Shown one piece after another: positions 7,788 to 13,689 of a stretch of 13,689 bases of DNA. A program made the translations under genes and the position numbers. A model generated the notes under the pieces. That model was not told where the DNA came from, did no database searches, and saw only the letters and a program-made list of their open reading frames with translations. Source of the stretch: DASPKS01 sp035628035. Its GTDB lineage: Bacteria; Bacteroidota; Rhodothermia; Rhodothermales; Rubricoccaceae. The DNA lies in the NCBI GenBank assembly GCA_035628035.1, contig DASPKS010000072.1, positions 1-13,689 on the forward strand, read 5' to 3'. Within the stretch, counting starts at the first letter, position 1. Each line of letters starts with the position of its first letter.

Positions 7788-7815
7788 GACCCACCCCATA
7801 CGATCCGCCCCGCTG

Positions 7816-7843
7816 GGCCGTCTATCCCCGGCCGTCTATCCCC
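7816..7843. repeat. Perfect 14-bp tandem repeat in a divergent promoter region
   Basis: GGCCGTCTATCCCC occurs twice in direct succession (7816-7829 and 7830-7843), followed by a partial third start (GGCTG). It lies between the two divergent TACTTTCC boxes, ending 10 bases before the plus-strand box and beginning 29 bases from the minus-strand box. It could be an operator for both genes or a neutral duplication. Confidence 0.9.
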
Positions 7844-7853
7844 GGCTGCCAGC

Positions 7854-7861
7854 TACTTTCC
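7854..7861 (+). promoter_or_regulatory. Putative -7 promoter box of the DUF4139 gene (TACTTTCC)
   Basis: TACTTTCC begins 28 bases before the ATG at 7882 and is identical to the box of the divergent aminotransferase. The short leader has no Shine-Dalgarno sequence. Confidence 0.5.
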
Positions 7862-7881
7862 CGCACGCACCCCCGCACGCC

Positions 7882-9312
7882 ATGCGTCTCCTCCTCACGG
7901 CTCTCATCCTCGCTGCCATGCCCGCCGCCGCGCAAGCCCCCATCGTCTCCGCGCCCGAGACGCAGGAGGGCGTCTCCCTCACCGTCTACAACGGCGGGTT
8001 CGCCGTCGTGCGCGAGGTGCGCCCCATCACGCTGCCGCGCGGGCGCGCGCTCGTCCGTTTCGAGGGCGTCGCGGCGCAGATCGACCCGACGAGCCTCGCG
8101 CTGAAGTCGCTCACTGACCCCAACGGCGTGACGGTGCGCGAGCAGAACTACCAGTACGCCCTCATCGGGACCAACTCGGTGCTCGACGCGGCCGTCGGGC
8201 AGCGCATCCGGCTCACGCGGGCGCTCCCCGACGGGCGGCTCGAAACGGTCGAGGGCACGCTCATCAGCCAGCCCGGGCAGGGCCGCATTGTCCGCCTCGA
8301 CGACGGCCGCGTGCTCGTCGACCCCCAGGGCACCATCGAGCTGGCCGGCCTCCCGCCCGGCCTCCTCTCCCGCCCCTCGCTCCTCTGGATGCTCGACGTC
8401 GAGCGCGCCGCGACGCACCGCATCGAGGCGTCGTACCTCACCAACGGGATCACGTGGAGCGCCGACTACGTGGCGGTGGTGCAGGACGACGAGCGGCAGA
8501 TCGACCTCACGGGCTGGGTCACGCTCAACAACCAGAGCGGGGCCACCTACCGCGAGGCGCAGCTCCAGCTCATGGCCGGCGAGGTCCGCCGCGTGCAGGA
8601 CCAGGTCGGGTTCGCCGACGGGGTCGTGTACGAGCGCGCGATGCCGGCGGCCCCGCCCCCGCCGCCGTTCCAGGAAGAGGCGTTCTTCGAGTACCACCTC
8701 TACACGCTCGAAGGGGCCACGACCATCGCCGAGCGCGAGACGAAGCAGATGACGCTGCTCTCGGCGGCCGACGTGGGCGTGCGCCGCCGGCTCGTCTTCG
8801 ACGGCTCCAACGCCTTCGGGTGGTGGCGGCCCCGCCGGCCGGGTTCTGGGTCGGGCACCGACGAGCTGAGCGCGGCCGTCGTCGTGGAGTTGGAGAACAC
8901 GGAGGAGAACCATATGGGGATGCCGCTCCCGGCCGGGAAGGTCCGCGTCTACAAGGCCGATGCGCGCGGCAACCTCCAGTTCCTCGGCGAGGACCGCATC
9001 CAGCACACCGCGCGGAACGAGCGCGTCCGCCTCTACATCGGCGACGCCTTCGACGTCGTCGGCACGCGGCGCGTCGTCGACGAGCGGCGGATCAACAGCA
9101 CGACGTCCGAGCGGACGGTGGAGGTGGAGGTGCGCAACCGGAAGGAGACGACGGCCGACGTCGCCGTCGTGGAGCGGCTGTGGGGCGACTGGCGGCTCAC
9201 GCAGCAGTCGCACCCCCACACCGAGCTCGACGCGTACACCCTCGAGTTCCCCCTCACCGTCGCGGCCGACGAGACCGTGCGCGTGCGCTACACCGTCCGG
9301 TGGCGGCACTGA
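7882..9312 (+). CDS. Secreted DUF4139 domain-containing protein
   Basis: This 476-residue protein begins with a clear signal peptide (MRLLLTALILAAMPAAAQA, likely cut after residue 18 or 19), so it should be exported to the periplasm or cell surface. The mature N-terminal part (VSLTVYNGGFAVVREVRPI, about residues 30-110) is a beta-rich domain typical of this family. From about residue 175 the DUF4139 region follows, with SYLTNGITWSADYVAVV and the conserved ending of beta strands (VEVRNRKETTADVAVVERL, then YTLEFPLTVAADETVRVRY). A proline-rich linker (AAPPPPPF) sits near residue 258. No catalytic motif is evident and the family's role is unknown. The gene is a single unit with its own promoter-like box. 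It ends 7 bases from the convergent small gene, so no terminator fits between them. Confidence 0.88.
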   Translation: MRLLLTALILAAMPAAAQAPIVSAPETQEGVSLTVYNGGFAVVREVRPITLPRGRALVRFEGVAAQIDPTSLALKSLTDPNGVTVREQNYQYALIGTNSVLDAAVGQRIRLTRALPDGRLETVEGTLISQPGQGRIVRLDDGRVLVDPQGTIELAGLPPGLLSRPSLLWMLDVERAATHRIEASYLTNGITWSADYVAVVQDDERQIDLTGWVTLNNQSGATYREAQLQLMAGEVRRVQDQVGFADGVVYERAMPAAPPPPPFQEEAFFEYHLYTLEGATTIAERETKQMTLLSAADVGVRRRLVFDGSNAFGWWRPRRPGSGSGTDELSAAVVVELENTEENHMGMPLPAGKVRVYKADARGNLQFLGEDRIQHTARNERVRLYIGDAFDVVGTRRVVDERRINSTTSERTVEVEVRNRKETTADVAVVERLWGDWRLTQQSHPHTELDAYTLEFPLTVAADETVRVRYTVRWRH

Positions 9313-9319
9313 GCGGCGC

Positions 9320-9619
9320 CTAGTTGACCGTCGGCGGGGAGTTCTGGCCGGGGTGCACGCCGCTCCGGATGTTCTCGAACGTCTGCTCGATGAGCTCGCG
9401 GGCGCCGCCGCCCATCTGGTAGAGGTCCGTCATGAACCGGACGGCCGCGGCGGCGGGCCCGTCGAACCCCCACGAGCACGCCTCGAAGGCGCAGTCGACG
9501 AGCATGACGGGGCCATACCCGAAGTAGTGCACGCGGCACCGCCGGAAGGTGCACCCCTCGAAGTGGTGGAAGTCGAGGACGACGTCCTGCTGCTCGAAGG
9601 TGTAGCGGACGACCCTCAC
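9320..9619 (-). CDS. Small pentapeptide-repeat-like protein (99 aa), unknown function
   Basis: The start is the GTG at 9619, whose bases overlap the TGA of the upstream DUF3098 gene (GTGA), so translation is probably coupled. The protein has four cysteines in two evenly built pairs, CTFRRC (C23, C28) and CAFEAC (C43, C48). Read as five-residue units, each pair gives C-x-F-x-x then C-x-V/W-x-x, the A-x-L-x-x spacing of pentapeptide repeats with cysteine at the small position and an aromatic in the core. This suggests a tiny right-handed beta-helix; a four-cysteine metal site is an alternative. The second half (about residues 54-86, ELIEQTFENIR) looks helical. It has no signal peptide or membrane segment. 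It resembles uncharacterised small proteins whose function I do not know. It converges on the DUF4139 gene. Confidence 0.78.
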   Translation of the reverse strand: MRVVRYTFEQQDVVLDFHHFEGCTFRRCRVHYFGYGPVMLVDCAFEACSWGFDGPAAAAVRFMTDLYQMGGGARELIEQTFENIRSGVHPGQNSPPTVN

Positions 9620-9954
9620 GCCGCGACGCGCGCGGGCTGCGGCTGCGTCGCAGCTTCGCTCCGGGCCTCGTCGCGTGCGGCCCGGGGCCGCCAGAGGATC
9701 GCGTAGACGATCTCGAGGTAGCCGCCGAGGAGGAGGAGCGGCGCCACCACGAGGGAGAGCGGGCTGTCGACGGGGTTCTCGCTCGACGCGTTGTCCACCA
9801 GCATGAGGGCGTAGCCGAGGACGATGAGGCCGACGCCGATCAGGAGGAGCACGTAGTTCCGCCGGCTGAAAACGAGGCGCGCCTCGGTGGTGCGGCGGAC
9901 CGCCGGCCGGGGCTTCTGGGCCGCCCGGCGGGCGGGCTGACGACTTGATGCCAT
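9616..9954 (-). CDS. DUF3098 family membrane protein
   Basis: This 112-residue inner-membrane protein has a basic, disordered N-terminus (residues 1-27), then FSRRNYVLLLIGVGLIVLGY opening the first membrane helix (about 33-53). A short loop with ENPVDSPLSLV follows, then a second helix (about 69-88, APLLLLGGYLEIVYAILW), and an alanine-rich tail. The NY start of helix 1, the Gly-Tyr-x-Leu-Met end and the P-L-L-L-L-G-G-Y of helix 2 fit DUF3098, a family typical of Bacteroidota whose members often follow ftsX; ftsX is not present here. The ATG at 9954 is supported by a TATATTGG box 35 bases upstream. The gene's last four bases overlap the start of the pentapeptide-like gene, and the pair is divergent from dacB. 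Function is unknown. Confidence 0.85.
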   Translation of the reverse strand: MASSRQPARRAAQKPRPAVRRTTEARLVFSRRNYVLLLIGVGLIVLGYALMLVDNASSENPVDSPLSLVVAPLLLLGGYLEIVYAILWRPRAARDEARSEAATQPQPARVAA

Positions 9955-9981
9955 CAAAGGGCTGATGAGCCGAACACGGGG

Positions 9982-9989
9982 CCAATATA
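9982..9989 (-). promoter_or_regulatory. Putative -7 promoter box of the DUF3098 pair (TATATTGG)
   Basis: TATATTGG begins 35 bases before the ATG at 9954 and is the most AT-rich spot in the 111-base divergent gap shared with dacB. Confidence 0.5.
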
Positions 9990-10035
9990 CAGCGGCGCCG
10001 GGCCGGCGTTCTGCCCTGGCCGCGCCGCCCCGGCG

Positions 10036-10043
10036 TAGATTCC
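10036..10043 (+). promoter_or_regulatory. Putative -7 promoter box of dacB (TAGATTCC)
   Basis: TAGATTCC begins 30 bases before the ATG at 10066, the usual distance for this set. Confidence 0.45.
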
Positions 10044-10065
10044 CACCGCCCTTCTGTTGCGTTCG

Positions 10066-11628
10066 ATGCCCTTCCCGCTCCGTTTCCGCCGGCTCTCTAC
10101 CCCCGCCCTCGTCCTCGGCGCCGCGCTCCTGGCGGCCTTCGTCGTCTGGGGGCTCGGCGCCGCCGAGACGACCGCCACCCCGACCGACTCCACGGCCACG
10201 CACGACTCCACATCAGTGGACTCCGTGTGGATGACCGACGGCGCCTACGAGCCCGCCGTGCGGTCGGCCATCACGGAGATCCTCAGCGACCCCGCGCTGC
10301 CGGCGGCGATCTGGGGTATCCACGTGATCGACCTCGAAACGGGCCGCACGGTCTACACCCACAACGGCGACGTCCTCCTCGTCCCCGCCTCCAACCTCAA
10401 GCTCTACACGACGGCCGCCGCGCTCGACGCCCTCGGGCCCGACTATCGCTACGTCACGCGGCTCTACTCCTTTGGCGAGGTCACCCCCGACGGCACGCTT
10501 CGCGGCGACCTCGTCGTGCGCGGCTCCGGCGACCCCACCTTCGGCAGCCGCTACGTGCAGGACGACCCCTTCGAGACGTGGGCCGGGAGGCTCCGCGCGG
10601 CCGGCATCCGCCGCATCGAGGGCCGCCTGATCGGCGACGACGACGTGTTCGACGACGAGCCCTGGGCGGAGGGCTGGGACGTGACGCACGTGACCATCGA
10701 GAACTACGCGCCCGCCGCGAGCGGGCTCTCGTACGCCGACAACCTCGTCGCGCTGGAGATCGCCGGCGCGGGGGGCGGGCGCGCGAGCGTGGAGGCGAAG
10801 CCGGGCGGGTACGTGGAGGTCCACAACCGCGTGGGCGTGCGGCGCGGCAATGGCTTCGGTCCGTTCCGTGTGCGGCGGCGGCTCGGCACGAACGTCGTCG
10901 AGCTGTCGGGCTCGGTGTCGGCGCGGTACCGGGGGACGGTGCGCCTCCCCGTCGACAACCCGACGCTGTTCGCGATGCACGCCTTCGCCGCCGCGCTCCG
11001 CGCCGACAGCATCGCCGTGGACGCCGAGGTGTGGGACGTGGACGAGCTCGACGAGCCCATCGAGTACGAGGGGCGCGAGCCGCTCCTCGCGCACGTCTCC
11101 CCGCCGATGGCCGCGCTCGTGGCGCGGACGAACCGGCGGAGCGACAACTTCTACGCCGAGCAGCTCCTCCGCACCGTCGGCGGCGGCTCGACGGCCGGCG
11201 GCGCACGCCGCGTGCAGGCCCTCCTCGAAGGGGGCGACGTCGAGGCCGACGACCTCTCGATCCGCGACGGCAGCGGGCTCTCGCGGAAGGACCTCGTCAC
11301 GCCGGCCTCGATGGCGGGGCTCCTCCGCATCATGCACCGGCACCGCGCGCGCGACGCGTACTTCGCCTCCCTCCCCGAGGGCGGCGCCGCCCGCTCGACG
11401 CTCCGCTACCGCCTCAGCGGCGTGCCCGTCCGCGCCAAGACCGGCTCGCTGGAGTACGTCCGCTCGCTCTCCGGGTACGTGACGGCGCCGACGGGGCACA
11501 CGCTCGCCTTCGCGCTCATCGCGAACAACTACACCGTCCGCGCGCCGGCCATCGGGCAGGCGCAGGACCGCATCGTGCGGGCGCTCGCCACCGGGCAGGC
11601 CGTCCCGCGGGCGGACGCCGAGGAGTAG
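10066..11628 (+). CDS. dacB: D-alanyl-D-alanine carboxypeptidase/endopeptidase, PBP4 type (peptidase S13)
   Basis: This 520-residue penicillin-binding protein trims the terminal D-Ala of peptidoglycan pentapeptides and/or cuts D-Ala-mDAP cross-links. The N-terminus has a basic start and a hydrophobic stretch (about residues 12-33), a signal peptide or anchor, then a Thr/Ser-rich linker, placing the enzyme in the periplasm. All three active-site motifs are present: SxxK as SNLK (S109 nucleophile, K112), SxN as SDN (S359-N361, in RRSDNFYAEQLLR) and KTG (K458, in VRAKTGSLEYVRSLSGYV). GDVLLVPASNLKLYT and VRGSGDPTFGSRYV are typical of the S13 family, and the large insert between SxxK and SxN fits PBP4 rather than PBP5. 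The frame also allows a TTG start at 10057. The dacB symbol is by family. It lies 48 bases upstream of mreD, which has its own promoter-like box. Confidence 0.93.
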   Translation: MPFPLRFRRLSTPALVLGAALLAAFVVWGLGAAETTATPTDSTATHDSTSVDSVWMTDGAYEPAVRSAITEILSDPALPAAIWGIHVIDLETGRTVYTHNGDVLLVPASNLKLYTTAAALDALGPDYRYVTRLYSFGEVTPDGTLRGDLVVRGSGDPTFGSRYVQDDPFETWAGRLRAAGIRRIEGRLIGDDDVFDDEPWAEGWDVTHVTIENYAPAASGLSYADNLVALEIAGAGGGRASVEAKPGGYVEVHNRVGVRRGNGFGPFRVRRRLGTNVVELSGSVSARYRGTVRLPVDNPTLFAMHAFAAALRADSIAVDAEVWDVDELDEPIEYEGREPLLAHVSPPMAALVARTNRRSDNFYAEQLLRTVGGGSTAGGARRVQALLEGGDVEADDLSIRDGSGLSRKDLVTPASMAGLLRIMHRHRARDAYFASLPEGGAARSTLRYRLSGVPVRAKTGSLEYVRSLSGYVTAPTGHTLAFALIANNYTVRAPAIGQAQDRIVRALATGQAVPRADAEE

Positions 11629-11642
11629 CCGAGCCCCCGTGG

Positions 11643-11650
11643 TAGCTTAA
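11643..11650 (+). promoter_or_regulatory. Putative -7 promoter box of mreD (TAGCTTAA)
   Basis: TAGCTTAA begins 34 bases before the mreD ATG and 15 bases after the dacB stop, so mreD may have its own promoter as well as read-through. Confidence 0.4.
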
Positions 11651-11676
11651 CCGCCCGTCGTCCTCACCCCTCCCCG

Positions 11677-12147
11677 ATGCCGCTCCTCCTCCGCCGGGCG
11701 CTCACCGGCCTGCTCGTCGTGCTGGCGCAGTGGCTCGTGTTCGGGCGGCTCCGGTTGTGGGGGGCGTTCCCCGACCTCGTCCTCCTCTACGTGGCGCTCC
11801 AGGCCGTGCAGTTCGGGCGGCTTGCCGGAACCGCCGCTGGCTTCGGCACCGGGCTGTTGATGGACGTGCTCTACGGGACGTGGGGGCTCCACATGACGCT
11901 CAAGACCGTCATCGGCTTCGTCGTCGGGTTCTTCCGGTCGGACCAGGGGGAGTACCTCCGGCTCGCCCCGCCGGTGGCGTTCCTCGGCGGGCTCGTCGTC
12001 GCGCTCGTCCACCACGGGCTGATGGTGATCGTCCTCGCGCTCGACCAGGACACGCGGACGCTCTTCCTCGTGACGGGGCTGTGGCTGGGGAGCGCGCTCT
12101 ACACCGCGTTCATCGCGCTGCTGGCCGCGCTCTACCGCTCGCGCTAA
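11677..12147 (+). CDS. mreD: Rod shape-determining protein MreD
   Basis: This 156-residue inner-membrane protein has about five hydrophobic segments and the usual size of MreD. The pattern LWGAFPDLVLLYVALQAVQFGR followed by AGTAAGFGTGLLMDVLYGT (residues about 50-68) is the characteristic part: a proline-containing first loop, then a glycine-rich helix ending in GLLMD, and G-L-H-M-T-L. MreD is a partner of MreB, MreC, RodA and PBP2 in the elongasome, which directs side-wall peptidoglycan synthesis. Here mreB and mreC are not adjacent, and the upstream neighbour is the peptidoglycan hydrolase dacB. Small polytopic proteins are hard to assign, but the motif set supports MreD well. The next gene begins 16 bases downstream. 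Confidence 0.83.
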   Translation: MPLLLRRALTGLLVVLAQWLVFGRLRLWGAFPDLVLLYVALQAVQFGRLAGTAAGFGTGLLMDVLYGTWGLHMTLKTVIGFVVGFFRSDQGEYLRLAPPVAFLGGLVVALVHHGLMVIVLALDQDTRTLFLVTGLWLGSALYTAFIALLAALYRSR

Positions 12148-12163
12148 GCCGTATCCTGCCGCC

Positions 12164-12604
12164 ATGCCCACCTACGAGATCAAGCCGCAAGAGGGGATCG
12201 GCCCCGTCCGCTTCGGGATGGGCCAGCGCGAGGTGTACGCGGCGGTGCCCGAGCGGCCCCGCCCCTACCGCCGCACGCGCGACGCCAGCCACCCCGCCGA
12301 CGCGTTCGACGCGGCCGGGCTCCACGTGCACTACGGGGGGATGGAGCCGGTGGTGGAGGTGGTGGAGGCCACCCTCGCGCCCGACGTGACGGTGACGCTC
12401 CGCGGGGTGGACGTGTTCGGGCAGCCGGCCGAGGCCGTGGTGGCGGCGCTGGCCGCGCAGACGAACGTGGTGACGGAGGAGCACGGGCGCGTGGTGCTGC
12501 TGCCCGAGTGGGACGTGTCGCTGTGGCGGGCCTCGGCCGAGAGCGAGCGGTTCACGACCGTCGGCGCCGCCGCGCCCGGCTTCGACCACCTCGCGGCCGT
12601 TTGA
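12164..12604 (+). CDS. Small conserved-looking hypothetical protein (146 aa)
   Basis: This is a soluble 146-residue protein with no signal peptide or membrane segment. Its N-terminus carries YEIKPQEGIGPVRFGMGQRE, a motif of the form I-x-P-x-x-G-I-G-P-x-x-F-G-M that I associate with a family of small uncharacterised proteins. A central LHVHYGG and a later TLRGVDVFGQPAEAVVAAL look like further conserved blocks of an alpha/beta fold. It begins 16 bases after mreD and is probably co-transcribed with it. GC is as high as in the neighbours (about 75% at its centre), unlike the next gene. I cannot name a function. Confidence 0.75.
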   Translation: MPTYEIKPQEGIGPVRFGMGQREVYAAVPERPRPYRRTRDASHPADAFDAAGLHVHYGGMEPVVEVVEATLAPDVTVTLRGVDVFGQPAEAVVAALAAQTNVVTEEHGRVVLLPEWDVSLWRASAESERFTTVGAAAPGFDHLAAV

Positions 12605-12627
12605 CGGCGCCTGACGTGGGCTCAACA

Positions 12628-12942
12628 ATGAGCATCATGGTGCCGCCACCCTCCATGATCGATGGAGCCGATGTTATGCTTTACCTCTCGTTGTCTAAGG
12701 CAAACGAGCCGACCGAAGCACTCGCCTCTATCCTTGATGGTTGGAGTGACGCCCCACCTGCGGCCCTCGCTATCACGGGATACACCGTCGCCCAGGGCGT
12801 TCAACTGGTAGTATGTGACAGAGAGTGGAGAACGCTTGGTGATAGCTACCACCCGGGCGTAGCAGAGGCAAAAGCAGCAGCAAGCGCGTTGTTCTCCGGA
12901 ATATCAGAAGGGTCTTGGTGCGAGCCTGCTAGGCTTCCTTAG
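12628..12942 (+). CDS. Lower-GC orphan gene, hypothetical protein (104 aa)
   Basis: The ATG at 12628 opens a 104-residue frame (start MSIMVPPPSMIDGADVMLYL, end SEGSWCEPARLP). I do not recognise a family. Its GC is about 57% by hand count, against 70-77% around it, and it uses codons rare elsewhere here (AGA, GTA, CTT, TCT, GCA in runs). This suggests recent acquisition. The protein seems soluble and mixed alpha/beta; an alanine-rich stretch (EAKAAASALF, about residues 80-89) is probably a helix, and there are two cysteines. The frame is open further upstream to 12508, but that part lies inside the preceding gene in another frame and has its high GC, so it is a shadow. The gene ends 11 bases from the end of dapD. 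It might be non-coding, but a low-GC open frame of this length supports a real gene. Confidence 0.6.
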   Translation: MSIMVPPPSMIDGADVMLYLSLSKANEPTEALASILDGWSDAPPAALAITGYTVAQGVQLVVCDREWRTLGDSYHPGVAEAKAAASALFSGISEGSWCEPARLP

Positions 12943-12953
12943 TGCGACGTTGA

Positions 12954-13689
12954 TCAGCGCAATGCCTCCTCCAGCGTCGTGGCCGCGTCGGTGCGGGCGT
13001 CGCGGTACTTCACGATGAGGGGGGCGGCGAGGTGGAGCCCGTGCCGCTCCCCGAACTCGCTCCCCACCGCCCGCGCGCCGGGCACGACGACGGCCCCCGA
13101 CGGGATCTCCAGCGGCACCCCCTCCCCTGCCGCGAGCACGCGCTCGTTCGCGAGGTCGTACACCTTCGTCGAGCGCGTGAGGATGACGCCGGCCGCGAGC
13201 ACGGCGCCTTCGCGCACCACCGTCCCCTCGTACACGCCGCACCCGCCCCCCACGAACACGTCGTCCTCGATCACGACGGGCGCGGCGCCGATGGGCTCCA
13301 GCACGCCGCCCACCTGCGCCGCCGCCGAGAGGTGGACGTTCTTCCCGATCTGCGCGCAGCTCCCCACGAGCGCGTGGGAGTCCACCATCGTCCCGGCATC
13401 GATGTAGGCGCCCACGTTCACGTACATCGGCGGCATGCACACCACGCCGGGGGCGACGTAGGCGCCGCGCCGGACGGTGCTCCCGCCGGGCACGACCCGC
13501 ACGCCGTCGTCGAGGCCGAACGTGCGCGCGGGGAAGGTGTCCTTATCGAGGAACGAGAACGGCGGCGCGGAGAAGTCGGCCAGCTCGCCGAGGCGAAAGC
13601 CGAGGAGGATGCCCTTCTTCACCCACGCGTTCGCGCGCCAGACGCCGTCGGCGTCGCGCTCGGCCGAGCGGATCTCTCCGGCTTCGAGC
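12954..13689 (-). CDS. dapD: 2,3,4,5-tetrahydropyridine-2,6-dicarboxylate N-succinyltransferase, 5' end beyond window
   Basis: This cytoplasmic acyltransferase takes succinyl-CoA and tetrahydrodipicolinate to N-succinyl-2-amino-6-ketopimelate (EC 2.3.1.117), in the succinylase branch of diaminopimelate and lysine synthesis. The visible 244 codons contain the family's LEAGEIRSAERDADGVW, WVKKGILLGFR, and a left-handed beta-helix of hexapeptide repeats (GAYIDAGTMVDSHALVGSC, AQIGKNVHLSAAAQVGG, EDDVFVGGGCGVYEGTVV). The C-terminal block is GVILTRSTKVYDL, then a short tail ending EEALR. The GTG at 13622 is an internal valine codon (WVKK), not a start, because the homologous sequence continues in frame to the window edge. 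Only roughly the first 30-40 residues should be missing. The product feeds both lysine and peptidoglycan diaminopimelate. It converges with the low-GC orphan gene. Confidence 0.95.
   Translation of the reverse strand, partial: LEAGEIRSAERDADGVWRANAWVKKGILLGFRLGELADFSAPPFSFLDKDTFPARTFGLDDGVRVVPGGSTVRRGAYVAPGVVCMPPMYVNVGAYIDAGTMVDSHALVGSCAQIGKNVHLSAAAQVGGVLEPIGAAPVVIEDDVFVGGGCGVYEGTVVREGAVLAAGVILTRSTKVYDLANERVLAAGEGVPLEIPSGAVVVPGARAVGSEFGERHGLHLAAPLIVKYRDARTDAATTLEEALR

Noticed and set aside
7822..9309. 495-codon open frame on the minus strand opposite the DUF4139 gene
   Set aside because: It is a high-GC shadow with no domain-like pattern; the plus frame has a signal peptide and family motifs.
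12597..12956. Integron cassette with attC site around the low-GC gene
   Set aside because: One half-site-like 7-mer (GCTCAAC) is present, but GTTTGAC and GTTGATC nearby do not fit GTTRRRY and no long imperfect hairpin was found.
13620..13622. GTG as the start of a shortened dapD
   Set aside because: Conserved DapD sequence continues in frame upstream to the window edge; this GTG is the valine of WVKK.
2563..13689. Functional lysine module linking lat and dapD
   Set aside because: They are 9 kb apart on separate transcripts with unrelated genes between, and one makes a lysine precursor while the other degrades lysine; co-location is probably chance.
1..13689. CRISPR arrays, tRNA or rRNA genes, insertion sequences, defence systems
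   Set aside because: No spaced direct repeats, cloverleaf-like segments, transposase motifs or defence protein motifs were seen on either strand.

Overview
The window is dense bacterial chromosome of very high GC (about 70% by eye) with fifteen recognisable protein genes and no gap over about 110 bases. Several features point to a high-GC member of the Bacteroidota/Rhodothermota group, perhaps Rubricoccaceae; this is inference. The features are a two-propeller Reg_prop/Y_Y_Y sensor, a DUF3098 protein, a Lat-type lysine aminotransferase, start codons mostly lacking Shine-Dalgarno sequences, and repeated TAnnTT boxes about 30 bases before start codons, which resemble the Bacteroidota -7 element TAnnTTTG. 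No RNA gene, CRISPR array, insertion sequence or phage gene was seen.

Layout, left to right. Positions 1-2473 (minus) hold the periplasmic sensor part of a giant two-component-type protein that runs off the left edge. Positions 2563-3918 (minus) hold L-lysine 6-aminotransferase (lat), divergent from a plus-strand operon of lipA, a small lipoprotein and a TRIC/UPF0126 channel (4023-6092). Next comes ndk (6153-6578), which converges with a 3-base gap on a class I PLP aminotransferase (6582-7754, minus). That gene is divergent from a secreted DUF4139 protein (7882-9312), and the promoter region between them carries a perfect 14-bp tandem repeat. A minus-strand pair follows: DUF3098 membrane protein and a 99-residue pentapeptide-repeat-like protein, joined by a 4-base GTGA overlap. 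It is divergent from a cell-wall group on the plus strand: a PBP4-type D,D-carboxypeptidase (10066-11628), mreD (11677-12147) and a small unknown gene (12164-12604). A lower-GC orphan gene (12628-12942) then abuts the 3' end of dapD (12954 to the right edge, minus).

Most genes are core metabolism or envelope: lipoate synthesis, nucleotide balance, diaminopimelate/lysine synthesis (dapD), peptidoglycan editing (DacB) and rod shape (MreD). I do not see a defence system, biosynthetic cluster or other clearly new multi-gene system. The points most worth a second look are the recurrent promoter box, the tandem repeat between two identical divergent boxes, the coupled DUF3098/pentapeptide-like pair, and the compositionally foreign gene beside dapD.
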